Source of the DNA: Anaspis maculata
Taxonomy: Eukaryota; Arthropoda; Insecta; Coleoptera; Scraptiidae
Assembly: GCA_949128115.1 (NCBI GenBank)
Contig: OX421966.1
Location: 48,481,416 to 48,545,415 of the forward strand
Direction: 5' to 3'
DNA length: 64,000 nucleotides
This document shows positions 31,245 through 42,500 of this stretch, one piece after another (within the stretch, counting starts at the first letter, position 1; every line of letters starts with the position of its first letter). The translations under genes and the position numbers were made by a program. The notes below the pieces were generated by a model that was not told the DNA's origin, ran no database searches, and saw only the letters and a list, made by a program, of their open reading frames with translations.

Positions 31245-32504
31245 GTAAGTCTTCATTGACCGTTCTGAAATTTTATTAATCAGGTATTGCTTCAAGTTTC
31301 GGTAAACTTTAATATTTACTTTTGCCGAATCCGACGCGCGTTATACCGAAAACAAAACAGAGTTTGAAACTCTGCTGCAACTTGCTCTCCTGCGAACCCT
31401 CCAAAAGTAGGAGCGGCAAGGGTTGGAATTGGGGCATTCTAGGGAATGCGTAACTATTTCGGTTTTTTCATTGCCTTTAAGGGTAATGAGTTCCAAGGGT
31501 TGGTATGCCTGAAAGATAATTGAGAGAGCTTTTCAAGAGCGCCATGCGAATAGAAACATTTGCATGTTTCAAATAATAGGTAATTAATTTCAGCAAGAAA
31601 ACAGAATTAGTTGGACACTTTCTGCATTAAAAAAAAAAAAACTTAAACGCTTTTACTCTGGAGTGAACCTCCATGTTTCAGCTCAACGTGTAAGTTGTAC
31701 CACGTCACCTATAGGTATTAAACCTGCATAAACTTCGAGAGTCGCGCAATTTGAGACATTCCATAAAATGAAACTGTTTCACTACCACCAGAAAGAGGTT
31801 TTTAAGCGGAAGTAGGTACTTTCTTTTGAATGACTAAGTGCGTGGGCGTACTAAAAACTTTAATATTCAAGATGCTTCATAAAGTTCTATTGATGTTTAG
31901 AACTTCAATTTCTTTTAGAGTTTTAGATCAAGATGCCAAAAATACCTATCTTTTGAATTATTATCGCGACACCAATAACGCAAACATAATTGAAGAAGTA
32001 CTTCGAGATAAAAAAACATAGGTATAGGATAGATAAAAAAACAATTAGACTGTCACAATAAATTCACCCCGGTAGTTAATCCAGCTCTAATTTCCTCTCC
32101 GAACAAGTTTTCAGGAAGTTCCAGCTTCCATTTATTTAATCCAGTTACCTTGTGACTTATGATGCTCCAACTTTCTTCTCACTATACCTATGTATACGTT
32201 CTCTCCTGATGGTAGATAAGTACTTGTGGCCGATAATGTAGATGTTTATTTTCTTAATTTTTCTTGAAGGAAGCGATAGAGGGAAAAGTCAGCAAGTTTT
32301 AAAACATCCAGGAACAATAATAATTATTGACAATGAGAGTTCCCTGCTGGACAAAAAAAGCATATAAAGATTAAGAGCACACTAATTGCAATCGAAATTG
32401 CGCATCCACCACAATGCTTTTATGTTTGCTATAGGTACCTATACGTATTACCTACCTTGTGATACATCGAAGTGAACGTGATAAAATTCTCTTTCTGCTA
32501 AAAA
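31245..32504. other. Possible first intron; no gene seen
   Basis: AT-rich with repeated TAGGTACCTA-like short motifs that are common across the window. No exon supported. Confidence 0.35.
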
Positions 32505-32935
32505 TAATTCAAAATTTTCTAAACCATCCCCTAACCTTTTCCCAGAATTCTCTTTTAGGGAGCGAAGAGGTTGATGATACTAATTCGGCAATACGGGTTT
32601 TAGATAGCCCCCTCCAAATAAAAATCATCTTTTTTGCTGGAAAATATATTCCAAGTTAATAGGGGAAAAACTTTTCTTTATAACAATGAGAGAATTCCGA
32701 GAAAAGTTGGAGAGCCCAAAATAAATTTCATCACCTTCAGTTTGATGTTTTCACAAGATAAGTAACGCTATTTGGAATTTTAAAGTAGAGTAGGGTGGAG
32801 GGGAGGGAAAGGGGTCGAAGATGAAAATTAGTCGAATTGAAAAATCGACCTGTTGAGGTTTTCTCCTGGGAAAAAAATTGGCGGCAAAAATGTGAGGGTG
32901 GATGAAGTTTGGAAATGAACACCTTGTAGACAGTC
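32505..32935. mobile_element. Single arm of the fold-back family at 4659-5574
   Basis: Aligns with the right half of 4659-5574: GGTCGAAGATGAAAAT-like text, AATCGACCTGTT, GAAAAAAATTGGCGGCAAAA-like text and a final AATGAACACCTTGTAGA. Only one arm is present. Confidence 0.6.
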
Positions 32936-32971
32936 ACCGTCACAAGATTAAACGCCGACTTCGTAAATTAT

Positions 32972-33395
32972 TGTTACGAATTGAGAGACGCACGTTCAAA
33001 CACTTTGTTCATTACTGCGCATCTAAATAAAATGTCAATTATTGTTCCGCACTTGGATATTCGTGAGCTCAACTTCGCCGATCACTCCCTGTTGTCGCTC
33101 TGAAATTAACTCTGAAGTTTGTGCTTAATTCGGCTGTTAACTTCTGAAACATTCCACCGGTTCACTGACTTATTCCACATTGACCGCCGGCGCCACCAGT
33201 AGATTCGCGACGGCTATCGAAACGTTCATCAGGTTGGCGTGTATACTGGCGTGCTCTGGAATGTCACGCCTTCGCCAATTGTGCAGATGTGTTCTACTCG
33301 GCCGTTGGAGTCTCCAGCTTACGCGAACGATCTAGAAGGACCGCGTGTGCTCTCAAACGCACTGAAATCGCACAAGAGCCTCGCAGCTCGTAACA
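32972..33395. mobile_element. Solo LTR, 424 bp, 4-bp TSD TTAT
   Basis: TGTTACGA at 32972-32979 and TCGTAACA at 33388-33395 form a perfect 8-bp terminal inverted repeat with the canonical TG...CA ends. TTAT flanks both sides (32968-32971, 33396-33399). The interior is less AT-rich than its surroundings and contains an AATAAA at about 33026. No internal retroelement genes adjoin it, so it is best explained as LTR-LTR recombination. A 62-codon open frame inside is not regarded as a gene. Confidence 0.75.
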
Positions 33396-33552
33396 TTATT
33401 TTCATCTTCGGAGATACTCAACCGTAACTGCGCTCATGAAGTAAAACTATCACCAAATAAAATTATTGAGCTCTGTTTTGGAAATGATACAGTTGAATAC
33501 TTTGTTTAGAAAATTTTATTTTTTTAATACGTAGGTAGTCACATCCAAATCG

Positions 33553-33611
33553 TCCGATATCTCCGTATGAAACATCTATCACCCGATATCTCCGTATGCA
33601 ACATTTGTCAC
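33553..33611 (+). repeat. Tandem duplication of a 30-bp unit
   Basis: CCGATATCTCCGTATG, then (A/C)AACAT(C/T)T(A/G)TCAC, occurs twice in a row. Confidence 0.8.
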
Positions 33612-34364
33612 AAGCCATAGTACAATGCATTGGGGTCCTGATGGCCTGATAGTCGGGGGCATAGGGTCAAAAAAGGCGTGGCCGTCTGCAACTTCGCGAA
33701 GATATATGAAGCTATACCTCACTCGGGTCCTAGACCATCAAGGATCGTGAAAAATTATGGTGGACATTGACAACTGCTGCAAGCAAATATGGTGAAGGCG
33801 CCACAATGGGCTCTATCTGGTAGTAAAAAATTGGCTGAACCTCCTTTGTTTGTCAAGAGATATCAACACTTGAACTTTATTTTGTAGACAAATAAATTCC
33901 CTTATTATATCATATCTAGATTTGTAAACATCATTTCAAGAAACTGTCAAAATTGTCTTCATCAGATAGGTAATTATGTTAAATTCCGGCATTTTTTGAA
34001 GGTTATCTGATATTTTTGAAACTTGGCAGTATTATAGATCTTGAGGTGCCCTTTCCGAATTTTTTTATTCTTTCACTTCGTATCTTTGCCGTTTTGGCCG
34101 CCATATTGAGAAGATGGCGCCCAAAAAATAGTTTTCCGTCAATACATACTTTCATTTCAGTCAATGTGAAGTGGGAGCGTTTATATGGGAATGGAAGCTC
34201 ATTCAATTCTCTACATTTGACACATTGGTCATCTACGCGCTACTTCCGGTTCTTGGGTTATGGCCTCTAGAACTCCCTTAAGCGTCAACTTTTGGCATCC
34301 ATTCAGCATGTCAAGTTGATCTTAGCTCCACGTGGCAGTCAAATTAACCATAAATAATAATAAG
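33612..34364. other. No gene; weak inverted match to 35320-35400
   Basis: ATCTTTGCCGTTTTGGCCGC at about 34083 is complementary to GCGGCCAAAACGGCAAAGAT at about 35354, with similar surrounding text, suggesting arms of a diverged fold-back. Otherwise AT-rich without recognisable genes. Confidence 0.45.
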
Positions 34365-34810
34365 TTGTCAACCAGAGACCATTATTATCCAGAAAATCAA
34401 TCATGGTAACGGTTGTTATGCAACTACAGGGTGAACTCTAAGGGAAAATTGACTTTGAAAAGGTATAGCTTGAGAACCGTAAGTCGCACATGAGTGATTC
34501 TGATGTCAAATTTTAGAGAATTTAATAGACCTTTACTTTTGATATGAATCCTAAAATTGTATAACAAATTTTCTGAGAATTTTTCAAAAAAAAAAACATA
34601 AATATAGATCAGTTGTCAACCACAGACCATTATAATCTAGAAAATCAATCATGGTGATGGTTGTTGTGCGACTGCAGGGTGAACTCTAAGGGCAAATCGA
34701 CTTTGAAGCACAAAGATGGTTCAGATGTCAAATTTTAAAGAACTCAATGGACCTTTATTCTAATATAAATTCTGAAATATGACGGATTAAACGGAAATTT
34801 TCCGAAAATA
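34365..34810 (+). repeat. Tandem duplication, period about 250 bp
   Basis: Two copies beginning GTTGTCAACCA(G/C)AGACCATT (34367 and 34612) continue through AAAATCAATCATGGT and ACAGGGTGAACTCTAAGG-like text to GATGTCAAATTTTA and a GGACCTTTA-like tail. The second copy is slightly shorter. Confidence 0.75.
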
Positions 34811-35930
34811 ATTATTCTGGGAGTCATCTTTCCAAAATAATGACCAGAACGGCAGAGAACAAAGTGGAAAAGTGGATATTTTGAATGATAACCTCCAATT
34901 TCATTATAATAATGAATTTCAAATGTATCTGATATCCTCCAAATGCTATATTACCTTTATTCTTTTCTGAAGTCAGTTTGTCTTCATAGTTCACCCCACA
35001 ATTACACAATTAACATCACTATGATCTATTTTCCAATCTTTTATTATCTATGGTTGATAGCTAAGAGCTATTTTATGGTTGATTTCGAGGTTAATTTGCT
35101 TACTGCATGATGGTGGTATTAATTTGACATGCTGATTGAATACCGAAAGTTAATGCTTCCGGAAGTTATGAAAGCCTCAACTCAAGAACCGTAAGTCGCA
35201 CAGGAGTGATTGATATCAAATTGTAGAGACTTGAATGATCTTCCCTCCGCATATACATGTTTCAATATTGAGTTAGTTGAATCGATGATATTGACAAGAA
35301 ACTGTTCTTTAGTTGCCATATTTCCAATATTTACAATTAAAAAATATATATGGCGGCCAAAACGGCAAAGATACCAAGTGGAAAAGTGGGAATTTTGAAA
35401 GGGCATAATACAGAGTGTCTCAAAAGTATCGCAGTCCGAGTCCAGAGCGATCAATGGAATCTACTCAAGAACACGAAAAGAGTATTCAAAAAAAATTGTG
35501 ACGTCTATTTTTGAAGATATAGGGGATCAAAGGGTGAGACAAAGAAAATATCGGGTCTACTTTTCTGAAAATTCAATGTTTTTTTTTCATGAAAAAAAAA
35601 CGCGTATCTGGATTTTGCTCCAAAAAAATACGATTCCAATGTCGGAACGATTTTTTCAACAGCTAATACTCAAGTTGATGGACAGTTTTCGACTCTGATC
35701 GATAAAAATACCCATAATTTAAAGGAAACCAAAAACATCGGTCGTGCATAGAACTTTGCGAGGAACTTCGATAACCGTCAGTCTGAAAAAAAGGTGAATG
35801 AAACCCCACACCGAAGCAATAAAATTTGGAGCAATTTCGCAACCCTGAACCGAAAAAAAGAATATGTATTTGAATTCTCATTTGATAACAGGACCACACT
35901 AACTTGCACTGCATGCTTTTGCTTTACGGG
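34811..35930. other. No supported gene
   Basis: AT-rich. Contains the complement of a short block near 34083 and an ACAGAGTGTCTCAAAAGT motif (about 35411) that resembles a fold-back terminus. No coding evidence. Confidence 0.35.
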
Positions 35931-37949
35931 TAGTGTTGCTAGTAGTAGTTGCTTGTAGTGTAGTTAGTCTAGACAAGACAAGACAAGAGTTGCCTTACTC
36001 TTTGTCTTGTCTTGAAATATCAAGATGATTTCAAAACTTCAAGACAAGACTCTAACTCTTGATGGAAATTTTTCAAGAGTCTAGATAGAATCTTGAAATT
36101 AAATGACTATAAAACCCCTTCTTCCAAGAAAAATACCTGGAGAAATATGAACATTTTTTAGCAAGAAAAACAGAGAAACTGTGAGGAGCAAGGAGCACCC
36201 TTCGAATAGAGACTCCGCTTCAATCAATCAATCAATCAAATTCCAAAACAAAGACCCACTTTTATTTTCATTGAAATTTATCATTGGTGTGAATGCTGAA
36301 AGAAAAGGTTGCCACCGTCACCTCCGACCTGTTAGTAGACGTATGTCTGCAGTGGGGTCTTATATACAATATCAAGATAGTAGCAAGCCGTAGGTTGATG
36401 TCTGAATGAATATAGTCAACTACTGTTCATTTGAAAAAGTACTCAAAAAATCTGACACCAGGAAAGGATATAGCAATTTAACTCACCGCAGTCCATCGGC
36501 TCGAATCGAGTGAATAAGCAAGCCAAGAACAATACCATTCAACATTCTTTTGCTATTTGGTCTCCCAAACATTGCTGCTGGACAAAGAAATGTAAATAAT
36601 TGGGTTTAAGACCTGGACCCAGAGTTCCCAGATGTCGTGGTGCGGACGTGGTCCAATATTTTTGTCAAAAATATACCGATTATTTGCAGACCTGTGTCAG
36701 GTTCCCGCTGGTGTCAACCTGGCGCGGTCAAGAAGACTAACTTCACTCAAGTTGTGAAAAGAGCACCAGCTTAATCGGTATTTTGCTTTGGTATATTGAA
36801 AGGATATCTGGCTGCAGCGTGTTGTCTGAATCATTTTTCTATTATTGGCAAGAAACACTTTGCTTCGCAGCTATTGACCAAAAGCCTCATCGAGCTACCT
36901 AATTTCTTAGAAGGCGCAGCTATTTTTTGGAGAAGTAGAAATGAAGATGTTGGAGCAGCCCTTGAAAAAAAAATCACTTGGACGAAACGTTCGCATGAGA
37001 ACAGGAAAAAAAGAGTAGAGACATACAGAGTCTAGAGGAGATGTCATTCGAATGGCATTTCTCTGGCAACGCTTTCTCGTTCTCTGATGCAAAATTGATA
37101 AATCTATAGTAAACTGCCACCACAAACCGAAAATCAAATTGTCTTCTGATATATAAAATTCGCAATATACAGAAAGATGCTTCTATGTGATGTTTTGTTT
37201 TTCCTGATTTTTAGTCATAACTAGTGAATATTCATGGACTCTAGACTGCCAATCAAACACAGCCTGACAATAACGGTCAATGCATAATGACATGATGGTC
37301 TGCCTAGTGCGCAAGTGCAGAACAGGTTTATTGCTTCATTATTCTTCCAATTTAAACTCTCAAATTCCCAGATTTTTTTTATGAGAAAAGTAGGGGCTTT
37401 TGACACGAGACATTTTATATCATCTGTAGTGATCTCGGTACTTTGATTTCAACAAATAAAAGCAAAATAGTACCGTATGATCAACAACTTTTCCACTTGC
37501 GGTAGGCTGTGGCCTGGTCATTGGCAGGCAAACGAGGCTGATTTTGGCCAGGCCGCAGCCTACCGCAAGTGAAAAAGTTTTTGATCATACGGTATAATAA
37601 CCCATTGCAATCATTTTCATTTCAAGTAGATAGAGTTTTGAATAGCATTTTATTTTGTCATACCGTTTACCCTTATTTATGTTATTTTATGTTGTCAATG
37701 AACTTTGTAAAAAATCTCCAAGCGAATCACACATTCAGTAGAAAATAAAAACCATCAACGGAGAGGAATATATCTGATTTTTTTTTAAATTTTTCTGTTT
37801 CAAGAGTCTAATCAAGACTCTTGATCTTGACAGCCCTACTCTTGTCTTGTCTAGAAATTTCAAGACAAGAGTTTCTAGAGGTCTTGTCCAAGTCTTGACG
37901 CCTTTTCAAGACAAGAGTCTAGAAAGTCTAACTCTAGACGGCAACACTA
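35931..37949. mobile_element. Complete hAT-like element, 8-bp TSD TTTACGGG
   Basis: TAGTGTTGC at 35931 and GCAACACTA at 37941-37949 are the ends, and TTTACGGG flanks both (35923-35930, 37950-37957). Both subterminal regions are packed with CAAGAC/GTCTTG motifs, a plausible transposase-binding array. The interior aligns with 1822-3497 over about 1.67 kb. It contains a younger hairpin MITE at 37473-37592. I recognise no transposase domain, so I treat it as non-autonomous. Confidence 0.9.
37473..37592. mobile_element. Hairpin MITE inserted in hAT-like element, TA target site
   Basis: CCGTATGATCAACAACTTTT to AAAAAGTTTTTGATCATACG plus a final G, flanked by TA (37471-37472, 37593-37594). It belongs to the same family as 14579-14703. 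The related hAT copy at 3141-3150 reads AGTATAAGAA with a single TA, i.e. the uninserted state. Confidence 0.92.
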
Positions 37950-37957
37950 TTTACGGG

Positions 37958-38309
37958 CAAGGCTTTATGGCCATCAATCTAAGATATGTCTCCTCAGTTT
38001 GATAGTCGTGTCTCGGCAATTTCTCGTTTTCCTTCTCTTAAACGGAGCTAAAGCGAAGTAAGACTGTGGTGAAAAGAGAGCGCCCAATCCTAATGTCAAT
38101 CATCTGTCAATTTTTGACGTAGAACAGTGGCGCACTTTTAGCCGGACAGATTCTATATTTTATAAATTGTTCCATCCAACTAATGAAAAGTGCAGCTCCA
38201 ACAGCGGAATCTCGTTCGTTGAAGTGGTATCGATCAATTATTATCGTTTGCCACTAAAATTGATGAATTTATACCGTTCCACCGTTTCACCCAGAGCAAG
38301 ATGTGAATT
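37958..38309. other. No gene recognised
   Basis: Ordinary-complexity DNA; short frames without splice or domain support. Confidence 0.35.
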
Positions 38310-38400
38310 TTTAGCGCATTTTTGCAGGAAATCCGCTATCAGCCGCGCTTTGAAGTCGTCCGTCTGTCCGTCTATCCGTCTTGTAGTTGAACTCCTCCTA
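38310..38400 (+). repeat. Copy of the TCCG-microsatellite-bearing repeat
   Basis: TTTTTAGCGCATTTT, then AATCCGCTATC and GTCCGTCTGTCCGTC, then GAACTCCTCC resembles 41633-41760, where the same frame carries an expanded (TCCG)n run. Here the run is only three to four degenerate units. Confidence 0.6.
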
Positions 38401-38526
38401 AACGAAAAATCGTAGCGGTATCGGGTTTTTTGCAAATTAATGCTAATTTTCTGCGGATGGGAATAGGCACAAAAAATATTTGGTCAGACCGCACGATTGC
38501 AAGAAATAAAATTTAAATGTTTAAAA

Positions 38527-38900
38527 AGTCGGTATTCAACGCTACGCTACGGTGTGAACTTCTACATCGAGGAATCTTGCGAACCGTTCTAGATACATGC
38601 ATACATGCGCGAATGAAATATCCAGAAATTGATGGATACATTTTTAGTGGAAGAATCATTTTGATCCCTTTATTGCAATAGAAGATATAATTTTTTTGAG
38701 AAAAGGTTTCGCCCCGCGATTCCACATTTGTCGGTATTTGACGCTACAGAGTGAACTTTTACATCAAGGAATCTTGCAAACTGTTCTAGATACATGCATA
38801 CAGCATACATCCCGAACGAAAGATTCAGAAAGAAATGAAGAAATTCATTCATTCTCAAGGAAGATTATCTCTAATTTTATGTGGAATCTATACTTATGCA
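38527..38900 (+). repeat. Tandem duplication, period about 200 bp
   Basis: GTCGGTATT, then CGCTACGGTGTGAACTT / ACGCTACAGAGTGAACTTTT, TACATC(G/A)(A)GGAATCTTGC and GTTCTAGATACATGCATACA occur at about 38528-38610 and 38729-38805. Confidence 0.7.
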
Positions 38901-39344
38901 CTTATATGCGGATGCGATATTCAAGTCGCGGCGCTGCGGCTCAACAAGCTGCTTCTGGCTCCGTGCTTGTGATCGATATAGGTATAATTTTTACTTATAG
39001 GATATTTTCGAAGATATCTTCTAGTTTAGATTGATGTCATTCAGTTGTTTTCATTTATTATTGACTACTCGTGTTTTCATAAAGATTGATGATTTCTTGC
39101 GGTAGTTTTGGGACAGTCTGTTTACTAGGTAACAGTGAACAGTGTACTCATCTGTACTCCGAAAATGCGCTCATGAGACTCACCCCCGTGAGAACTTTGC
39201 TACTTGTTCTTCTCGCTCGCACTCACGTGAAACTGTTTCTGTCGCACACCAGTTTGTACGCATTTTTGGCCCCATTATGTCGTGACCTCACTACGAATCC
39301 AGTGATCTTTGATGGCGCATAAGGTCAGTGTCATCTATCGACGA
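38901..39344. other. No gene recognised
   Basis: Mixed-complexity DNA; no exon or repeat supported. Confidence 0.35.
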
Positions 39345-39504
39345 GTCTGGGCGTTTTCCATTTACCGACACAAGTCGACTTGTGTCGACACAAATCGACA
39401 CAAATGCGTTCCATTTGATCTGTGTTCCTTTGTCTCATCGACACAAGCTAACACAAGCACAAGCTGACACAAACCGACACAAATGTTTTAAATGGAAAGC
39501 GCCC
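39345..39504. mobile_element. MITE, about 160 bp, flanked by 11-bp direct repeat
   Basis: GGGCGTTTTCCATTTA near the left end mirrors TAAATGGAAAGCGCCC at the right. TCTATCGACGA lies immediately outside both (39334-39344, 39505-39515). The interior is full of CGACACAA repeats and contains the palindrome TTGTGTCGACACAA. An 8- or 9-bp TSD within the 11-bp repeat would suit a hAT-type or related element. Confidence 0.75.
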
Positions 39505-39962
39505 TCTATCGACGATACTTATGTTGAAGTAAAAGTATCTGGGGGATTGAGCACCAAACAAGGTACCTATGTTTCTGATGAAACTAAAAGGCACTAGATT
39601 TTCTTATGTCAACTGATGTCAACACAAGAGAATGCACCAGTGACTTTTCTGTACTCCAAGAAAGTCGCTTTATTTAGTGGAGTTCTCGGTTGAGTTAGTG
39701 CCAAGGTTAGTGCTTTCTTTCTGCGGGTGTAGCGTCGTGGAATAATTGTAGGCTCGTGTTATTTCGTCTTCTGTATAATTTGCATTTTAGTGCCGTCGCC
39801 TGGGTCCTTGTGACTGAAGACAGAAAGCTTATGTATAACGCACATTTTGTGATGCTTTATGGGCTGTCACGAGCTCTTCTCACAACCCCTTGCACAACCC
39901 CTTTTATCTATGAGTTTAGTCCAGGGTTCCCAGCACGTTACACGTTAGGTATATAGCGAGTT

Positions 39963-41014
39963 TACAGGGTGGTCCGACTTTTATGTCATTAAATTCAAGG
40001 ATCGATAGAGAATGAAAAATGAAGGGGACTTTCTCCAGAAAACATATTTGAGAAATGCCTAATAACAGAGATACAGCCCTTCAAAGTTGGAAATAAATAA
40101 TCGTTTTTTTCGCATAACTTTTGAACCGTTCAACCGATTTGATTATAAATAGAACCAAAGGTTAAGTGAAATTATCTCCTGTCGAACAATCATAACATGG
40201 TCCATAAAAAAGTTTCAGGGGCTCAGACATTAGGGGGTGACCCTACTTTTCCCCCCCTATTTTCCACCCCTTTAGTTATTTTTGGACACTGTTTATAATT
40301 TTGAATTCTACGTTCAATTTTGAAAAAGAAATCACGGTTGCAAAATTTTGATTAGAGGCTTCGTTTAGAAGATATTTGGGTTTGAAACTTTGGGAAACAT
40401 CCCGAAATCGCCACTTTCAAAGGTCTAAAAATTAAAATCCAAAGAAACTCATGATTTCTCAGCTGAAATAGGTTTTCTAGAATTTCTAAGTTGATAAACC
40501 ACCATTTTTTCCAAAACACGGGAAATTTTTAGAAAAAAAAACAATTTGGGTTCTGGAGAGTCGCGATTTCGGGATGTTTTCCAAAGTTTCAAACTCAAAT
40601 ATCTCCTAATAAACGAAGTCTCTAATCAAAATTTTGCAAGAGTGACTTTTTCTTCTAAATTGAACGTAGAATTCAAAATTATGAACAGTTTTTAAAAATA
40701 ACGGGTGGGTGAGAAATAGGGGGGGGGGGGAGTAGGAAGACCCCCTGATATCTACGCTCCTGAAACTTTTTTATGGAACATGTTATGATTGTTCGACAGG
40801 GGATAACTTCAGTAAACCTTTGATTCTATTTTGAATGAAATCGGTTGAAAGGTTCAAAAGTTATGCGGAAAAAACGATTATTTATTTCCAACTTTGAAGG
40901 GATGTATCTCTGTTATTAGGCATTTCTCAAATATTTTTTCTGAAAAAAGTCCCCTTCATTTTTCATTTTGTATTGATCCTTGAATTTAATAACATAAAAC
41001 GAGGACCACCTGTA
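39963..41014. mobile_element. Fold-back element, about 1.05 kb
   Basis: TACAGGGTGGTCCGACTTTT at the left mirrors AACGAGGACCACCTGTA at the right. Arms of about 450-500 bp include GATACAGCCCTTCAAAGTTG / CAACTTTGAAGGGATGTATC, CGATTATTTATTTCCAAC and CAATCATAACATG / CATGTTATGATTG. Its right arm also occurs alone at 17880-18322. Non-coding. Confidence 0.85.
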
Positions 41015-41538
41015 TAGGTAGGTAGGTACCTACATTGGCTTCTGAGACTGAGTCTATCCATTGGTACTCCGCTACAGGGATTTTCTGACTAGAACCGAGA
41101 AACGACTCTGACTGACGTTTGACATATTTGTTTGACATATCTTGATTATCTGATGACATCACGCGTGAGGAACTTCGATGACATTGTTATGGTAACCTAG
41201 CCAGCTGTTTTACCTACTGAGTGGTACTGTTCAAGTATCCACCCAGAATTCATTCCATCTTATCAATAAGGTCAATAGTATCATGACTTCTTAAGTTGAA
41301 ATCAAAAAGCAATATGTAGTAAAAAAAACTCACGCTTTGACACTAGAGTCGTGTTTTTTGAAGTAAAATCAATCGCTTATAGTGTTTTCCTGAAAAAGAA
41401 ACCAATATTGTGGCGTTCCAGATCTTGATTCTCTAGATCGACATATCTCTATTAGAAGTCTTCAGCCCCAATTAAATGCATGGACAACGGTCGATTTCAT
41501 ATTCGACTTTAAAGCAGACAGTGGGTAGTATTAATAAA

Positions 41539-41632
41539 AAATAAGCATAAGCATTTGCTTGGATTTCATAGGCGTTGCTAAGGGAAGTCTGCTTAGCAAC
41601 TCCTCAAAAATCTAAGCAAATGCTTATGCTAA
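41539..41632. repeat. Hairpin, about 95 bp
   Basis: AGCATAAGCATTTGCTTGGA and TCTAAGCAAATGCTTATGCT are complementary, with a smaller inner pair GTTGCTAAG / CTTAGCAAC. Confidence 0.75.
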
Positions 41633-41681
41633 TTTTTAGCGCATTTTCCATCTCGATGAAAATCGCTATAGCAACCGCTTT

Positions 41682-41747
41682 GTCCGTCCGTCCGTCCGTC
41701 CGTCCGTCCGTCCGTCCGTCCGTCCGTCCGTCCGTCCGTCCGTCCGT
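41682..41747 (+). repeat. (TCCG)n microsatellite, about 16 units
   Basis: Uninterrupted GTCC repeat of 66 bp. The flanks match the repeat at 38310-38400, so the run has expanded inside a dispersed element. Confidence 0.95.
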
Positions 41748-41789
41748 TCCTCGAACTCCTCCCAAACTAGACGACCTAGCTTTCTAATT

Positions 41790-42500
41790 TTTTCACTGTT
41801 ACATAGCTGCCACTCCCAAAGGAGGGCTAGGCTATATTGGATGTCCATATTGCGCCGCCAACATAGAGAAAACCGCCCCCGATAAACTTGAAATAACATA
41901 ATATTGCACTTTCTACTAGACCTGATGCTCTGGTGTTCTCATTTTATGAATAATACATAGTTGCCACTTATAAACGTAAGCCAAGAAACATTCCGTCTCC
42001 AATATGCGCCGCCAACATGAAAAAACTGCTAAAAACCGCCCCCAATCACTTTCAAATGAAAAACATAAACCCGAAAACATAGCGATCTGATTCTTTTGGT
42101 ATATAAATAGCTGACTAAAAATGGGAAAGGATAGGCTACTTTTCGTTAGTCGCCGCCCCCAGATTCCGCCCCCAAACGATAAAAAGTGCAACTTTCATAA
42201 ATGTTACTGATTGAGATGTTTCCTTGAACATTTAGGAACTGCTAACTCAAATTGTGCAATATTGAATGCACAATGAAAAAAAAATGCAACTTTCACAATT
42301 TTCACTGATTGTCATATTTCCTTAAACATCTAGAAACTCCTAACTCAAACTGTGCAACAGTTACTTTGCCGAATGCTGCCACCCCCACACGCTGCCCTCA
42401 AAGTAAGAGATGAATGGAAAACATAAACCCGAAGACATAGCGATCTAATTCTTTCGCTATATGGATAGCCGACTAAAAATGGGAGAGAATAGGCTACTGT
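41790..42500 (+). repeat. Block of partly duplicated sequence
   Basis: ACATAAACCCGAAAACATAG, then GCGATCTGATTCTTT and GACTAAAAATGGGA, occurs near 42060-42145 and 42418-42500. GCAACTTTCA..CTAACTCAAA(T/C)TGTGCAA occurs near 42187-42262 and 42285-42360. GCGCCGCCAACAT occurs near 41850 and 42005. Non-coding mosaic of old duplications. Confidence 0.6.

Noticed and set aside
31000..31295. Minus- and plus-strand frames of 98-132 codons across the CpG-rich block
   Set aside because: GC-rich promoter DNA lacks stops; the coherent reading is a promoter plus leader exon, not an ORF.
33239..33427. 62-codon plus-strand frame
   Set aside because: Lies inside and across the end of the solo LTR; no domain.
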